DNA of 64,000 nucleotides from Pseudohongiella sp. Its GTDB lineage: Bacteria; Pseudomonadota; Gammaproteobacteria; Pseudomonadales; Pseudohongiellaceae. The notes beneath the pieces were generated by a model. The model saw only the letters and a program-made list of their open reading frames with translations, made no database searches and had not been told where the DNA came from. Below are positions 24,776 through 33,655 of this stretch, in pieces. Location: contig NZ_DRFV01000007.1 of NCBI RefSeq assembly GCF_011050365.1, forward strand, positions 62,001 to 126,000, written 5' to 3'. Made by a program: the position numbers and the translations under genes. Every line of letters starts with the position of its first letter. Positions within the stretch are counted from its first letter, which is position 1.

Positions 24776-25832
24776 GACAGGACCCCGTGCGGTGAAGCCT
24801 TCTTTTACCTTGAAAGAACTGTCCCGACTACTGGATGTACCTGTCCAAGGTGATGATACGACCCGGATCGACGCCCTGGCGACGCTCAAGCGCGCCGGTC
24901 CGGGGAATCTGAGTTTCCTCGCCAATCCGCGATATGCCAGGCAGCTCGCGGATTGTCAGGCCAGTGCGCTGATTCTGCATCCTGATCTGGCATCTACTGT
25001 CAACGTTCCCTGCCTTCTGTCCAGCTCACCCTACGTCACGTACGCCAGGGCGTCGCAGCTATTTGCAGCGGTTCCGGACAGCGGCGGCGAGCGGGGCGAC
25101 GAGACGCCCGTTCACGCCAGCGCAGTGATCAGTGGCAGTGCGACCCTGGGCAACAATGTCCGGGTCGGGCCACAGGCTGTCATTGAAAGCGGTGCTATCA
25201 TCGGCGAGGGTAGCCGGATCGGCGCCGGTTGCGTGGTGGGTCGTGACTGCCGCCTGGGTGACAACGTCACGCTTTATGCCAATGTGACGCTGTATCACGG
25301 TGTGAGTCTGGGCGATCGTTGTATCATTCACTCGGGTGCGGTAATTGGCGCGGACGGCTTTGGTTTTGCCTTTGATGGTCAGCGCTCTGTGAAAATTGCC
25401 CAGTTGGGTGCGGTGACGATTGGCGACGATGTTGAAGTGGGTGCCGGTAGCTGTATCGATCGTGGCGCGCTGGACGACACTGTCATCGAGGACGGTGTCA
25501 AGATCGACAATCAGGTGCAGATCGGTCATAACTGTGTGGTTGGTGCGCACACCGTGATTTGTGGCTGCAGCGCGCTGGCGGGCAGCACCCGGATCGGTCG
25601 TTACTGCGTTATCGGTGGTGGCGTCGGCATTACCGGACACCTGAGTATTTGCGACAAAGTGAGCGTCAGCGCCATGTCGATGGTGACCCGGACAATTGAT
25701 CAGCCGGGTGTGTACTCGTCCGGCACACTGCTGCAGGAAAGCAGTCTGTGGAAGCGCAATGCAGTCACGCTCAGTAAGCTGTCCGGGCTGTCGAAGCGCG
25801 TGCAAAAACTGGAACAGAATTTGCCAGAGTAG
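24774..25832 (+). CDS. lpxD: UDP-3-O-acylglucosamine N-acyltransferase
   Basis: The protein (352 residues from ATG 24774) has an N-terminal uridine-binding domain with FLANPRYARQL, then a left-handed beta helix of hexapeptide repeats from about residue 105, including the catalytic histidine region GADGFGFAFDG. It adds the second 3-hydroxyacyl chain in lipid A synthesis. GTG 24792 is a good alternative start: AGGA lies 9 bases upstream, it gives MKPSFTLKEL like the E. coli N-terminus, and the ATG is in a hairpin. It is followed by a repeat array, then fabZ. Confidence 0.95.
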   Translation: MTGPRAVKPSFTLKELSRLLDVPVQGDDTTRIDALATLKRAGPGNLSFLANPRYARQLADCQASALILHPDLASTVNVPCLLSSSPYVTYARASQLFAAVPDSGGERGDETPVHASAVISGSATLGNNVRVGPQAVIESGAIIGEGSRIGAGCVVGRDCRLGDNVTLYANVTLYHGVSLGDRCIIHSGAVIGADGFGFAFDGQRSVKIAQLGAVTIGDDVEVGAGSCIDRGALDDTVIEDGVKIDNQVQIGHNCVVGAHTVICGCSALAGSTRIGRYCVIGGGVGITGHLSICDKVSVSAMSMVTRTIDQPGVYSSGTLLQESSLWKRNAVTLSKLSGLSKRVQKLEQNLPE

Positions 25833-25904
25833 TTGACTAAAATGTAGTTGACTAACAAGTAGTTGGCTAAAAAAGCAATTGGCTAAAAAGTAACAGGCTA
25901 ATAA
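25829..25904 (+). repeat. Five 15-16 bp tandem repeats between lpxD and fabZ
   Basis: Units beginning at 25829, 25844, 25859, 25875 and 25890 follow a GTAGTTGGCTAAAAA pattern, the first two most alike and the later ones drifting. The first unit overlaps the lpxD stop codon, and nearly every unit carries stop codons. The array occupies almost the whole gap and ends just before the fabZ AGGA site. It is far too short and without spacers to be a CRISPR array. Confidence 0.88.
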
Positions 25905-25918
25905 GCCAGGAAAATAAC

Positions 25919-26365
25919 ATGATGATGAACGTCGAAGAGATCAAGGAATACCTACCACAGCGCTATCCGTTTTTGCTGGTTGATCGTGTGGTCAGCATGG
26001 AAATGGGCAAGTCGATCGTGGCATACAAAAATGTCAGTGTTAATGAACCGTTTTTTAACGGTCATTTTCCGGACTACCCGATCATGCCAGGTGTATTGAT
26101 TATCGAAGCGCTGGCACAGGCTGCTGGTGTCCTGGGCTTTAAAAGCCAGGAGAAAAAACCCAAGGATGGTTATCTGTACTATTTTGTCGGTGCCGATGAT
26201 GTGCGCCTGAAGCGTCCGGTGGTGCCAGGTGACTGTTTAACCCTGGAAGCCACCATTATTACCAGCAAGCGTGGCATCTACAAGTTTGCCTGCCGCGCCT
26301 CGGTCGGTAACGATCTGGTCGGTGAGGCCACTATCATGTGTGCGGAGAGGAAACGAGAACAGTGA
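25919..26365 (+). CDS. fabZ: 3-hydroxyacyl-ACP dehydratase FabZ
   Basis: The 148-residue hot-dog-fold enzyme has the catalytic histidine in [21 protein letters not shown], with the glutamate in the same helix, and the opening [14 protein letters not shown]. It dehydrates 3-hydroxyacyl-ACP in fatty acid synthesis and competes with lpxA and lpxD for 3-hydroxymyristoyl-ACP. Three ATGs in a row (25919, 25922, 25925) are possible starts after an AGGA site. Its stop overlaps the lpxA GTG. Confidence 0.97.
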   Translation: MMMNVEEIKEYLPQRYPFLLVDRVVSMEMGKSIVAYKNVSVNEPFFNGHFPDYPIMPGVLIIEALAQAAGVLGFKSQEKKPKDGYLYYFVGADDVRLKRPVVPGDCLTLEATIITSKRGIYKFACRASVGNDLVGEATIMCAERKREQ

Positions 26366-27132
26366 TTGATACACGTGCCATCATCCATCCTTCGGCCAGG
26401 CTGGCCGACAACGTCACGGTCGGTCCGTGGAGTATCATTGGTGCCAATGTCGAAATTGGCGAAGGGACCGAGATCAGCTCGCATGTAGTCATCAAGGCCA
26501 ATACCCGGATGGGTAAGAATAATACGGTTTATCAGTTTGCCTCGGTCGGCGAAGACCCGGCAGACAAAAAGTTTGCCGGCGAAGACACCTGGCTGGAAAT
26601 CGGCGACGGCAATATTATCCGTGAAGGTTGTACTCTGCACCGCGGCACTGCCTCGGGCGGCGGTATCACCCGTATTGGCGACAATAACCTGATGATGGCG
26701 TATGTGCACGTGGCGCACGACTGTATGGTCGGCAGCAACACGGTATTTGCCAACAACGCCGGCCTGTCCGGCCATGCCATTGTTGAAGACTGGGTCATCC
26801 TGGGCGGTTATGCCGGCGTCAATCAGTTCCTGCGTATTGGTGCTCACGCCATGGTAGGGGGCATGACGCACATTTCACACGATGTGCCGGCCTACGTCAT
26901 TGTCAGCGGCAGTCCGGCAGCAGTACGCAGTGTTAACACTGTGGGCCTGGAGCGTCGCGGTTTTGCTGCGGACACGGTGAAAGAGATTCGCCGCGCCTTC
27001 AAGATCATATACAAGAAAGGTCTGAGTCTGCAGGATGCACAAGCGCAGTTGACAGAAATGGCGGCGGCAACTCCGGCGCTTGACGTCATGCTGCAATCCA
27101 TAAAAGGTTCGGCCAAAGGCATACATCGCTGA
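26362..27132 (+). CDS. lpxA: UDP-N-acetylglucosamine O-acyltransferase
   Basis: From GTG 26362 (GTGA overlap with fabZ) this is a 256-residue left-handed beta helix, starting [17 protein letters not shown]. It has the catalytic His in [11 protein letters not shown] and the C-terminal helical region. It is the first acyl transfer of lipid A synthesis. An ATG at 26338 is in frame but inside fabZ and without a better site. Stop and lpxB start share one base. Confidence 0.96.
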   Translation: MIDTRAIIHPSARLADNVTVGPWSIIGANVEIGEGTEISSHVVIKANTRMGKNNTVYQFASVGEDPADKKFAGEDTWLEIGDGNIIREGCTLHRGTASGGGITRIGDNNLMMAYVHVAHDCMVGSNTVFANNAGLSGHAIVEDWVILGGYAGVNQFLRIGAHAMVGGMTHISHDVPAYVIVSGSPAAVRSVNTVGLERRGFAADTVKEIRRAFKIIYKKGLSLQDAQAQLTEMAAATPALDVMLQSIKGSAKGIHR

Positions 27133-28310
27133 TGCTGATAGGCATGGTGGCTGGAGAAACGTCGGGTGACATGCTGGGCGCCGGCCTGATGCAAGCCATT
27201 CGTCAGCGCTACCCGAATGCCCGTTTTGCCGGTGTCGGCGGCCCGCTGATGCTGGCCCAGGGTTTTGAATCCATCACGCCGATGGAACGGTTATCGGTGA
27301 TGGGGTTCGTGGAGCCGCTGGGCCGGCTGCCGGAATTGCTCCGGCTCAAGCGCGACCTCGTCAGGCTTTTTGTCAACGAGCGGGCAGCGGTGTTTATCGG
27401 CATCGACTCGCCCGGTTTTAACCTGCGTCTGGAACAGAATCTGCACGATGCCGGCGTCAAAACCGTGCACTACGTCAGCCCGAGCGTCTGGGCCTGGGGC
27501 AAGGGGCGCATCAAAAAAATTGCCCGTGCCGTTGACCTGATACTGGCCCTGTTCCCCTTTGAATCCGACATCTATCAACAACATGGCATACCCGTGCATT
27601 GTGTTGGCCATTCGCTGGCCGACCGCATTGTGCCGGGTCAGGATCAGACACAGGTGCGGCAACAGGCACGGGCATCACTGGGATTGCCTGACACTGCGCC
27701 GGTGTTGTGTCTGATGCCGGGTAGCCGTAAGGATGAAGTGCAACGTCTGGCGCCGGTGTTTATTGCTGCAGCATTGCTCTGTCTGGCACAGAAACCGGAC
27801 CTGCGCTTTGTCATTCCCTGCGCCAACGAGCGCCGCCGTGAACAGATTGATGGCATGCTGACACTGGCGCTGGCGGCAGATCCTGCCGCCAGCAATGCAT
27901 TTACCGTGATTGATGGTCGCTCGCACGAGGCCATGCAGGCGTCGGATCTGGTGCTGCTGGCCTCGGGTACGGCCACGCTGGAGGCGCTGCTGTTAAAGCG
28001 CCCCATGGTGGTGTGTTATCGACTGTCGTCTGTGACCTGGGCGCTGGCAAAGCGGCTGGTGAAAATTCCCTATATTTCCCTGCCCAACCTGCTGGCCGGG
28101 CGTGAACTGGTCCCGGAGTTGTTGCAGGATCAGGTAACGGCGCCGATTGTCAGTACCGAAGTGCTGGCGTGGCTGGATGATCCGGCGCGTCAGGACAGTC
28201 TGTACCATGCCTTTGAAAGCATTCACCAGTCCATTCGCCTGGATGCCGATCAGCAGGCTGCGGCGGCGGTGTGTCAGTTGCTCGACGCCGCACCCGGGGA
28301 TGCGCGCTGA
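27132..28310 (+). CDS. lpxB: Lipid-A-disaccharide synthase
   Basis: The 392-residue GT19 enzyme opens [20 protein letters not shown] with the conserved GExSGD motif and contains GVGGPLM, FIGIDSPGFN, HYVSPSVWAW and LASGTATLEALLLKRPMVV. It joins UDP-2,3-diacylglucosamine with lipid X at the inner membrane. It overlaps lpxA by one base and rnhB by one base, so the lpxA-lpxB-rnhB set is tightly coupled. Confidence 0.97.
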   Translation: MLIGMVAGETSGDMLGAGLMQAIRQRYPNARFAGVGGPLMLAQGFESITPMERLSVMGFVEPLGRLPELLRLKRDLVRLFVNERAAVFIGIDSPGFNLRLEQNLHDAGVKTVHYVSPSVWAWGKGRIKKIARAVDLILALFPFESDIYQQHGIPVHCVGHSLADRIVPGQDQTQVRQQARASLGLPDTAPVLCLMPGSRKDEVQRLAPVFIAAALLCLAQKPDLRFVIPCANERRREQIDGMLTLALAADPAASNAFTVIDGRSHEAMQASDLVLLASGTATLEALLLKRPMVVCYRLSSVTWALAKRLVKIPYISLPNLLAGRELVPELLQDQVTAPIVSTEVLAWLDDPARQDSLYHAFESIHQSIRLDADQQAAAAVCQLLDAAPGDAR

Positions 28311-28957
28311 TGCAGCGCGCGACTGAACTGGTGGCGCAGTTGAGGGCTGAGCCGGGCCGCGTGCACAAGCCCGGACAAGCGATCGCCGGTGTTGATGAAG
28401 CCGGCCGTGGGCCGTTGGCAGGGGAGGTTTATGCGGCCGCCGTGATCCTGCCGGAGAGTTACCATCTGCCGGGATTGAATGACTCCAAAAAATTAAGTGC
28501 ACGCCGACGCGAGCAGCTTTTTGAGCTGATTTGCGAGCAGGCCGTGAGTTATACCATCGTCGGTCTGGCGGCTTCAGAAATCGATCGTATCAATATTTTT
28601 CAGGCCACCCTGCAGGCCATGAAAAAAGCAGTGACAACACTGGCAACACAGCCGGACTTTGTTTATGTTGACGGGACGCATTGTCCGTCATGGTCATATG
28701 CGTCCGAGGCCCTGGTAAAGGGTGACAGTCGTCTCGATTGTATTGCTGCGGCTTCGGTGCTGGCGAAGGTGACGCGCGATCGTGTGATGACAGATCTTGA
28801 TCAACAGTATCCGGGTTATGGATTTGCCCAGCACAAAGGCTATCCAACCAAAATGCACATGGCCGCGTTGCAGCAGCTGGGGCCGTGTCCGGAACACCGT
28901 CGCAGCTATGCACCGGTAGCGCGCTGCATCGCAGCACTCAGCGAGAAAGCGCAGTAA
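28310..28957 (+). CDS. rnhB: Ribonuclease HII
   Basis: The start is ATG 28310, overlapping the lpxB stop; an upstream in-frame start lies within lpxB. The 215-residue protein shows the catalytic set: AGVDEAGRGPLAG (Asp-Glu), YVDGTHC and SRLDCIAAASVLAKV. It removes RNA from DNA hybrids and initiates ribonucleotide excision. The last codons (SEKAQ and stop) belong to an 18-base unit that is repeated twice more downstream. Confidence 0.96.
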   Translation: MQRATELVAQLRAEPGRVHKPGQAIAGVDEAGRGPLAGEVYAAAVILPESYHLPGLNDSKKLSARRREQLFELICEQAVSYTIVGLAASEIDRINIFQATLQAMKKAVTTLATQPDFVYVDGTHCPSWSYASEALVKGDSRLDCIAAASVLAKVTRDRVMTDLDQQYPGYGFAQHKGYPTKMHMAALQQLGPCPEHRRSYAPVARCIAALSEKAQ

Positions 28958-29001
28958 AGCGAGAAAGCGCAGTAAATAGCCAAGCGAGAAAGCGCAGTAA
29001 A
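28941..29001 (+). repeat. Three copies of an 18-bp unit at the rnhB stop
   Basis: An exact 18-base unit (GCGAGAAAGCGCAGTAAA) occurs at 28941, 28959 and 28984; the first two are head to tail and the third is separated by 7 bases. The first copy encodes the rnhB C-terminus and stop, so the others are non-coding duplications of a gene end. Confidence 0.93.
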
Positions 29002-29032
29002 GAGCACCACAGGAACAAACCCAGGAGTAACT

Positions 29033-32000
29033 ATGACCCCCGTGGTCCCGTCGAATTTTGTGCATTTACGTGTCCACACGGAATACTCCGTGGTTGACGG
29101 CCTGGTGCGTGTCAAACCCCTGATCGAAGCCACTGCCAAAATGGGTATGCCCGCAGTGGCGGTGACCGATCACGCCAACCTGTTTGCCATGATCAAGTTT
29201 TATACCGCAGCGATGGCGCAGGGTATAAAGCCCGTGTGCGGCTGCGATGTGCTGTTGGAAAATCCCGAGCGCCCGGATAAACCGTTTCCGCTGGTGTTGC
29301 TGGTGCTGAACCTGGAAGGTTACCGCAACCTGACCCGGCTGATTTCCCTGTCCTATACCGAAAAGCAGGGCCACGGTGAACCACTGTTGCGCCGCGACTG
29401 GCTGCAGGCCAACGCCGGGGGCCTGATTGCGCTGTCCGGTGGCATGACCGGTGAAGTCGGCCGCGCGCTGATCGAAAGCGACCATGCCACCTCGCGTGCG
29501 GTGCTGGATGAGTACATGGGCCTGTTCCCGGGGCGCTTCTACCTGGAACTGCAACGCTGCGGGCGTCAGGGTGAGGAAGCTTACCTGCAGGCGGCTGTGC
29601 AACTGGCCTCGGAGACCGGCTGCCCGGTCGTGGCGACCAATGATGTGCGGTTTATCAACAGTGAGGATTTTGAGGCGCACGAGGTGCGCGTCTGCATTCA
29701 TGAGCGCCGCACGCTGGACGATCCGCGCCGGCCCCGGCATTACTCCGAGCAGCAGTATCTGCGCAGCGCGGAAGAAATGATGTCGCTGTTCGACGATCTG
29801 CCCGAAGCCATCGAGAACACGGTGCAGATTGCGCGGCGCTGCACCCTGGAGCTGGAGTTGGGCAAACCCTATTTGCCGAATTATCCGGTCCCCGAGGGGC
29901 TCACCATGGATGAGTTTTTCCGGCAAATCAGCCGTGAGGGTCTGGACCAGCACTTGCCCAGACTGTTCCGCGAAATTCGCGGCAAGCAGGCGCCGGAGGA
30001 AGAATTTGCCGCGTTCTGCCAGCCCTACTATGAACGCCTGGATTTTGAGCTCAACGTTATCATCCAGATGGGTTTTCCCGGTTACTTCCTGATCGTGATG
30101 GAGTTTATCCAGTGGGCCAAGAACAATGATATCCCGGTCGGGCCGGGCCGGGGTTCCGGCGCCGGTTCCATCGTGGCCTACGCCCTGGGCATTACCGACC
30201 TGGATCCGCTGCGTTATGACCTGCTGTTCGAGCGTTTCCTGAACCCGGAACGGGTATCCATGCCCGACTTTGATGTCGACTTTTGCATGGAAGGCCGTGA
30301 CCGGGTGATCGCTCACGTGGCAGAACTGTATGGCAAGGAGGCGGTATCGCAGATCATCACCTTTGGCACCATGGCGGCAAAAGCGGTGGTGCGTGATGTG
30401 GCGCGGGTTCAGGGCAAGTCCTATGGTCTGGCGGATAAGCTGTCCAAACTGATTCCGTTTGAGCCGGGTATGACCCTGACCAAGGCCATGGAGATGGAGC
30501 CGCAGTTGCCGGAGTTCATCGACAGCGATGAGGACGCGCAGGAAATCATGGAGATGGCCTTCAAGCTGGAAGGCATTACGCGTAATGTCGGCAAGCACGC
30601 CGGGGGTGTGGTGATCGCACCGACGCGCCTGACCGACTTCTCGCCGCTGTACTGTGACGAGAACGGTGACAGCCTGGTCACCCAGTTTGACAAGAATGAT
30701 GTGGAAACTGCCGGTCTGGTCAAGTTCGACTTTCTTGGTCTGCGTACCCTGACCATTATTGACTGGGCTGTCAAAATGATCAACGCGCAGGAAGCCGCGC
30801 ATCAGGAAGACAAGCTTGATATTCGCAGCATTCCGCTGGACGACATGCGGGTTTATGAGCTGTTGCAGCGCGCTGAAACCACGGCGGTGTTCCAGCTCGA
30901 ATCGCGCGGCATGAAAGAGCTGATCCGCAAGCTGTTGCCCAGCTGCTTTGAAGACATTGTGGCCCTGGTGGCACTGTTCCGGCCCGGCCCATTGCAGTCG
31001 GGCATGGTGGACGACTTTATCAATCGAAAACACGGCCGCGCCGACAGCAGTTATCCGCACCCGGACCTGGAGCCGGTGCTGAAAAATACCTACGGTGTCA
31101 TCCTGTATCAGGAACAGGTGATGCAGATTGCCCAGGTACTGGCCAATTTCAGTCTGGGCAACGCGGACATGCTGCGCCGCGCCATGGGTAAAAAGAAACA
31201 GGAAGAGATGGACAAGCAACGCAGCTTCTTCCTGACCGGGGCGGCCGAGCGCGGCATCAGTGCCGAGCTGGCGGGTTCGATTTTTGACCTGATGGAAAAG
31301 TTTGCCGGTTATGGCTTCAACAAATCACACTCGGCGGCCTACGCGCTGGTGTCTTATCAGACTGCGTGGCTGAAAAAACATTACCCGGCCTATTTTATGG
31401 CGGCGGTGCTGTCGGCGGATATGCAGAACACCGATAAAGTGGTGACCCTGATCGAAGAGTGCCGCGAGATGAAGCTGCCGCTGGTGGTGCCGGATGTAAA
31501 CGTGGGTGCCTACAACTTCACCGTCAACCAGCAGGGCGAGATTGTCTACGGCCTGGGCGCCATCAAGGGCCTGGGCGAAGGGCCCATTAATGCCATCATT
31601 GCCGCGCGCAATACGGGTGGGCCGTTCCAGTCGCTGCTGGATTTCTGTTCACGCGTGGATCTGCGCACCGTCAACAAACGGGCACTGGAAGCCATGATCC
31701 GGGCCGGGGCGCTGGACCACCTGGTGGCTGCCGACACCGATACTACGCGGGCGCAGCTGATGGCAGCGCTACCGGATACCGTGCAGGCGGCTGAGCAAAG
31801 CAGCCGCAATCAGGCCGCCGGTGTGCTGGACATGTTTGGTGACATTGCACCGGTGCCGGAACCCGAAATCAGTGCCGGCGTTGTTAACGTGCGACCCTGG
31901 ACGCAGCAGAAACGTCTGCAGGCCGAACGTGACACACTGGGTTTGTATCTCAGTGGCCACCCGATTGATGAATACCTGCCCGAGCTGAAGCAACTGACAC

Positions 32001-32632
32001 GGGACCGGCTGGCGAATCTGCGCCCGGAACGTGAAAGTCAGTGGGTGGCGGGTCTGCTGGTGAGCACTCGCACGATGCGCAGTAAGCGTGGTGATAATAT
32101 CGCCTTTATCACGCTGGATGATCGCAGCGGTCGCCTGGAGATCTCCCTGTTTGCCAAGGAGTACGAGCAATTCCGTGAGCTGCTGCAAAAGGATGCCATT
32201 CTGATGGTGGATTGCCAGGTGTCCATGGATGACTTTAAAGGTGCCATGCGGGGCAGGGCGCGGGAGGTGCTGAACCTGACCCAGGCCCGGCAGCGGTTTG
32301 CCAAGGCCATTGAACTGGATTTGCAGTCCGAAAGTCTGGCGCCCGATTTTACGGCGCGCCTGGCGGGGGTGTTGCAACCTTATCGACTGGCAGCGCCCGC
32401 CGCGTCCGGGAGCGCTAACGAACACGCGGACGGTTATCCGGTGCCGCCCAATGCCGAGCTGATGCCACCGGAAACACCGCCGAGCTGCCCGGTGCGAATA
32501 CGTTATCAGCGACCGGAAATCGCCGGTTGTTTACAACTGGGAGAGCACTGGCAGGTATTGCCCGATCAGAACCTTATTCAGGAGCTGCATCTGCTGTGTG
32601 GCACAAACGCTGTCAGCATTGCTTACCGCTGA
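29033..32632 (+). CDS. dnaE: DNA polymerase III alpha subunit
   Basis: The 1199-residue protein has an N-terminal PHP domain (FVHLRVHTEYSVVDG, VTDHANLFA), the polymerase palm with GPGRGSGAGSIVAYALGITDLDP and the catalytic aspartates in PDFDVDF near residue 410. Next come a helix-hairpin-helix region and the C-terminal OB fold (about 1000-1080). It is the replicative C-family polymerase. An AGGAG site precedes the ATG. It is about 40 residues longer than E. coli DnaE. Confidence 0.98.
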   Translation: MTPVVPSNFVHLRVHTEYSVVDGLVRVKPLIEATAKMGMPAVAVTDHANLFAMIKFYTAAMAQGIKPVCGCDVLLENPERPDKPFPLVLLVLNLEGYRNLTRLISLSYTEKQGHGEPLLRRDWLQANAGGLIALSGGMTGEVGRALIESDHATSRAVLDEYMGLFPGRFYLELQRCGRQGEEAYLQAAVQLASETGCPVVATNDVRFINSEDFEAHEVRVCIHERRTLDDPRRPRHYSEQQYLRSAEEMMSLFDDLPEAIENTVQIARRCTLELELGKPYLPNYPVPEGLTMDEFFRQISREGLDQHLPRLFREIRGKQAPEEEFAAFCQPYYERLDFELNVIIQMGFPGYFLIVMEFIQWAKNNDIPVGPGRGSGAGSIVAYALGITDLDPLRYDLLFERFLNPERVSMPDFDVDFCMEGRDRVIAHVAELYGKEAVSQIITFGTMAAKAVVRDVARVQGKSYGLADKLSKLIPFEPGMTLTKAMEMEPQLPEFIDSDEDAQEIMEMAFKLEGITRNVGKHAGGVVIAPTRLTDFSPLYCDENGDSLVTQFDKNDVETAGLVKFDFLGLRTLTIIDWAVKMINAQEAAHQEDKLDIRSIPLDDMRVYELLQRAETTAVFQLESRGMKELIRKLLPSCFEDIVALVALFRPGPLQSGMVDDFINRKHGRADSSYPHPDLEPVLKNTYGVILYQEQVMQIAQVLANFSLGNADMLRRAMGKKKQEEMDKQRSFFLTGAAERGISAELAGSIFDLMEKFAGYGFNKSHSAAYALVSYQTAWLKKHYPAYFMAAVLSADMQNTDKVVTLIEECREMKLPLVVPDVNVGAYNFTVNQQGEIVYGLGAIKGLGEGPINAIIAARNTGGPFQSLLDFCSRVDLRTVNKRALEAMIRAGALDHLVAADTDTTRAQLMAALPDTVQAAEQSSRNQAAGVLDMFGDIAPVPEPEISAGVVNVRPWTQQKRLQAERDTLGLYLSGHPIDEYLPELKQLTRDRLANLRPERESQWVAGLLVSTRTMRSKRGDNIAFITLDDRSGRLEISLFAKEYEQFRELLQKDAILMVDCQVSMDDFKGAMRGRAREVLNLTQARQRFAKAIELDLQSESLAPDFTARLAGVLQPYRLAAPAASGSANEHADGYPVPPNAELMPPETPPSCPVRIRYQRPEIAGCLQLGEHWQVLPDQNLIQELHLLCGTNAVSIAYR

Positions 32633-32693
32633 TGCTTATATTTGCTATCATTACACCCCTAATTGACCGACTCAGGCCGGAACAGAAGCGATT

Positions 32694-33647
32694 ATGAACC
32701 CGAATTATCTGGATTTTGAACAACCCATTGCTGATCTTGAAGTCAAGATTAACGAGCTGCGTCTTGTCAGCGATGACAACGACCTCAATATTAGTGATGA
32801 AATTCAAAAGCTTAAGGAAAAGAACACCAAGCTGACCGAGAAGATTTACGGCAATCTCAGCCCGTGGCAGATCTCGCAGGTTGCGCGTCATCCGCTGCGA
32901 CCTTATACCCTTGATTACATTCAATATATCTTTGATGATTTTGATGAATTGCACGGTGATCGTCTGTTTGCTGACGACATGGCGCTGATTGGCGGTATTG
33001 CGCGGCTGGACGGCAAACCGGTGATGGTCATTGGCCACCAGAAAGGCCGTGGCACCAAGGAAAAGGTACGTCACAACTTCGGCATGCCACGTCCGGAAGG
33101 CTACCGCAAGGCGCGCCGCCTGATTCTGCTGGCCGAGCGTTTCAAGCTGCCGGTGCTGTCCTTTATTGATACGCCCGGTGCTTACCCGGGTATCGACGCC
33201 GAGGAGCGTGGTATCAACGAAGCCATCGCCGAGAACATGGCCATGATGTCGCGGGTGAAAACACCGCTGATTGCCACCGTTACCGGTGAGGCCAACTCCG
33301 GTGGTGCCATCGCCATTGGCATTGCGGATCATCTGAACATGTTGCAGTACTCCACCTATACCGTGATCACGCCGGAAGGTTGTGCCACCATTCTGTGGAA
33401 ATCGTCCGAGCATGCCCCCGACGCGGCTGAAGCCATGGGTGTAACCTCGACCCGCCTGGAAGAGCTGGGTATTGTTGACACCACCATTCCGGAGCCGCTG
33501 GGTGGCGCGCACCGTGATGTGAAGGCGATGGCTGCCAACATGAAAACGGCTTTGATTGACCAGGTTGAGCGTCTGCAGAACATGGAGATTGACGATCTGG
33601 TGCAGCGTCGTTACAAACGTCTGATGAGTTATGGCATCAGTAGCTGA
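32694..33647 (+). CDS. accA: Acetyl-CoA carboxylase carboxyltransferase subunit alpha
   Basis: This 317-residue protein opens [20 protein letters not shown] and contains the biotin carboxyltransferase blocks [31 protein letters not shown] and [15 protein letters not shown]. With AccD it transfers carboxyl from biotin to acetyl-CoA, giving malonyl-CoA. Length is nearly equal to that of E. coli AccA (319). It follows dnaE as in many gammaproteobacteria. Confidence 0.98.
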   Translation: MNPNYLDFEQPIADLEVKINELRLVSDDNDLNISDEIQKLKEKNTKLTEKIYGNLSPWQISQVARHPLRPYTLDYIQYIFDDFDELHGDRLFADDMALIGGIARLDGKPVMVIGHQKGRGTKEKVRHNFGMPRPEGYRKARRLILLAERFKLPVLSFIDTPGAYPGIDAEERGINEAIAENMAMMSRVKTPLIATVTGEANSGGAIAIGIADHLNMLQYSTYTVITPEGCATILWKSSEHAPDAAEAMGVTSTRLEELGIVDTTIPEPLGGAHRDVKAMAANMKTALIDQVERLQNMEIDDLVQRRYKRLMSYGISS

Positions 33648-33655
33648 TCGTCAGC

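Noticed and set aside
25829-25904. Possible CRISPR array between lpxD and fabZ
   Set aside because: Units are only 15 to 16 bases, contiguous, and without spacers; no cas genes are in the window.
29066-31219. A 717-residue open frame on the minus strand opposite dnaE
   Set aside because: It lies wholly antisense to a certain gene with perfect polymerase motifs. Its composition (rich in His, Gln, Arg) is that of a mirror frame of GC-rich coding DNA, and it shows no domain.
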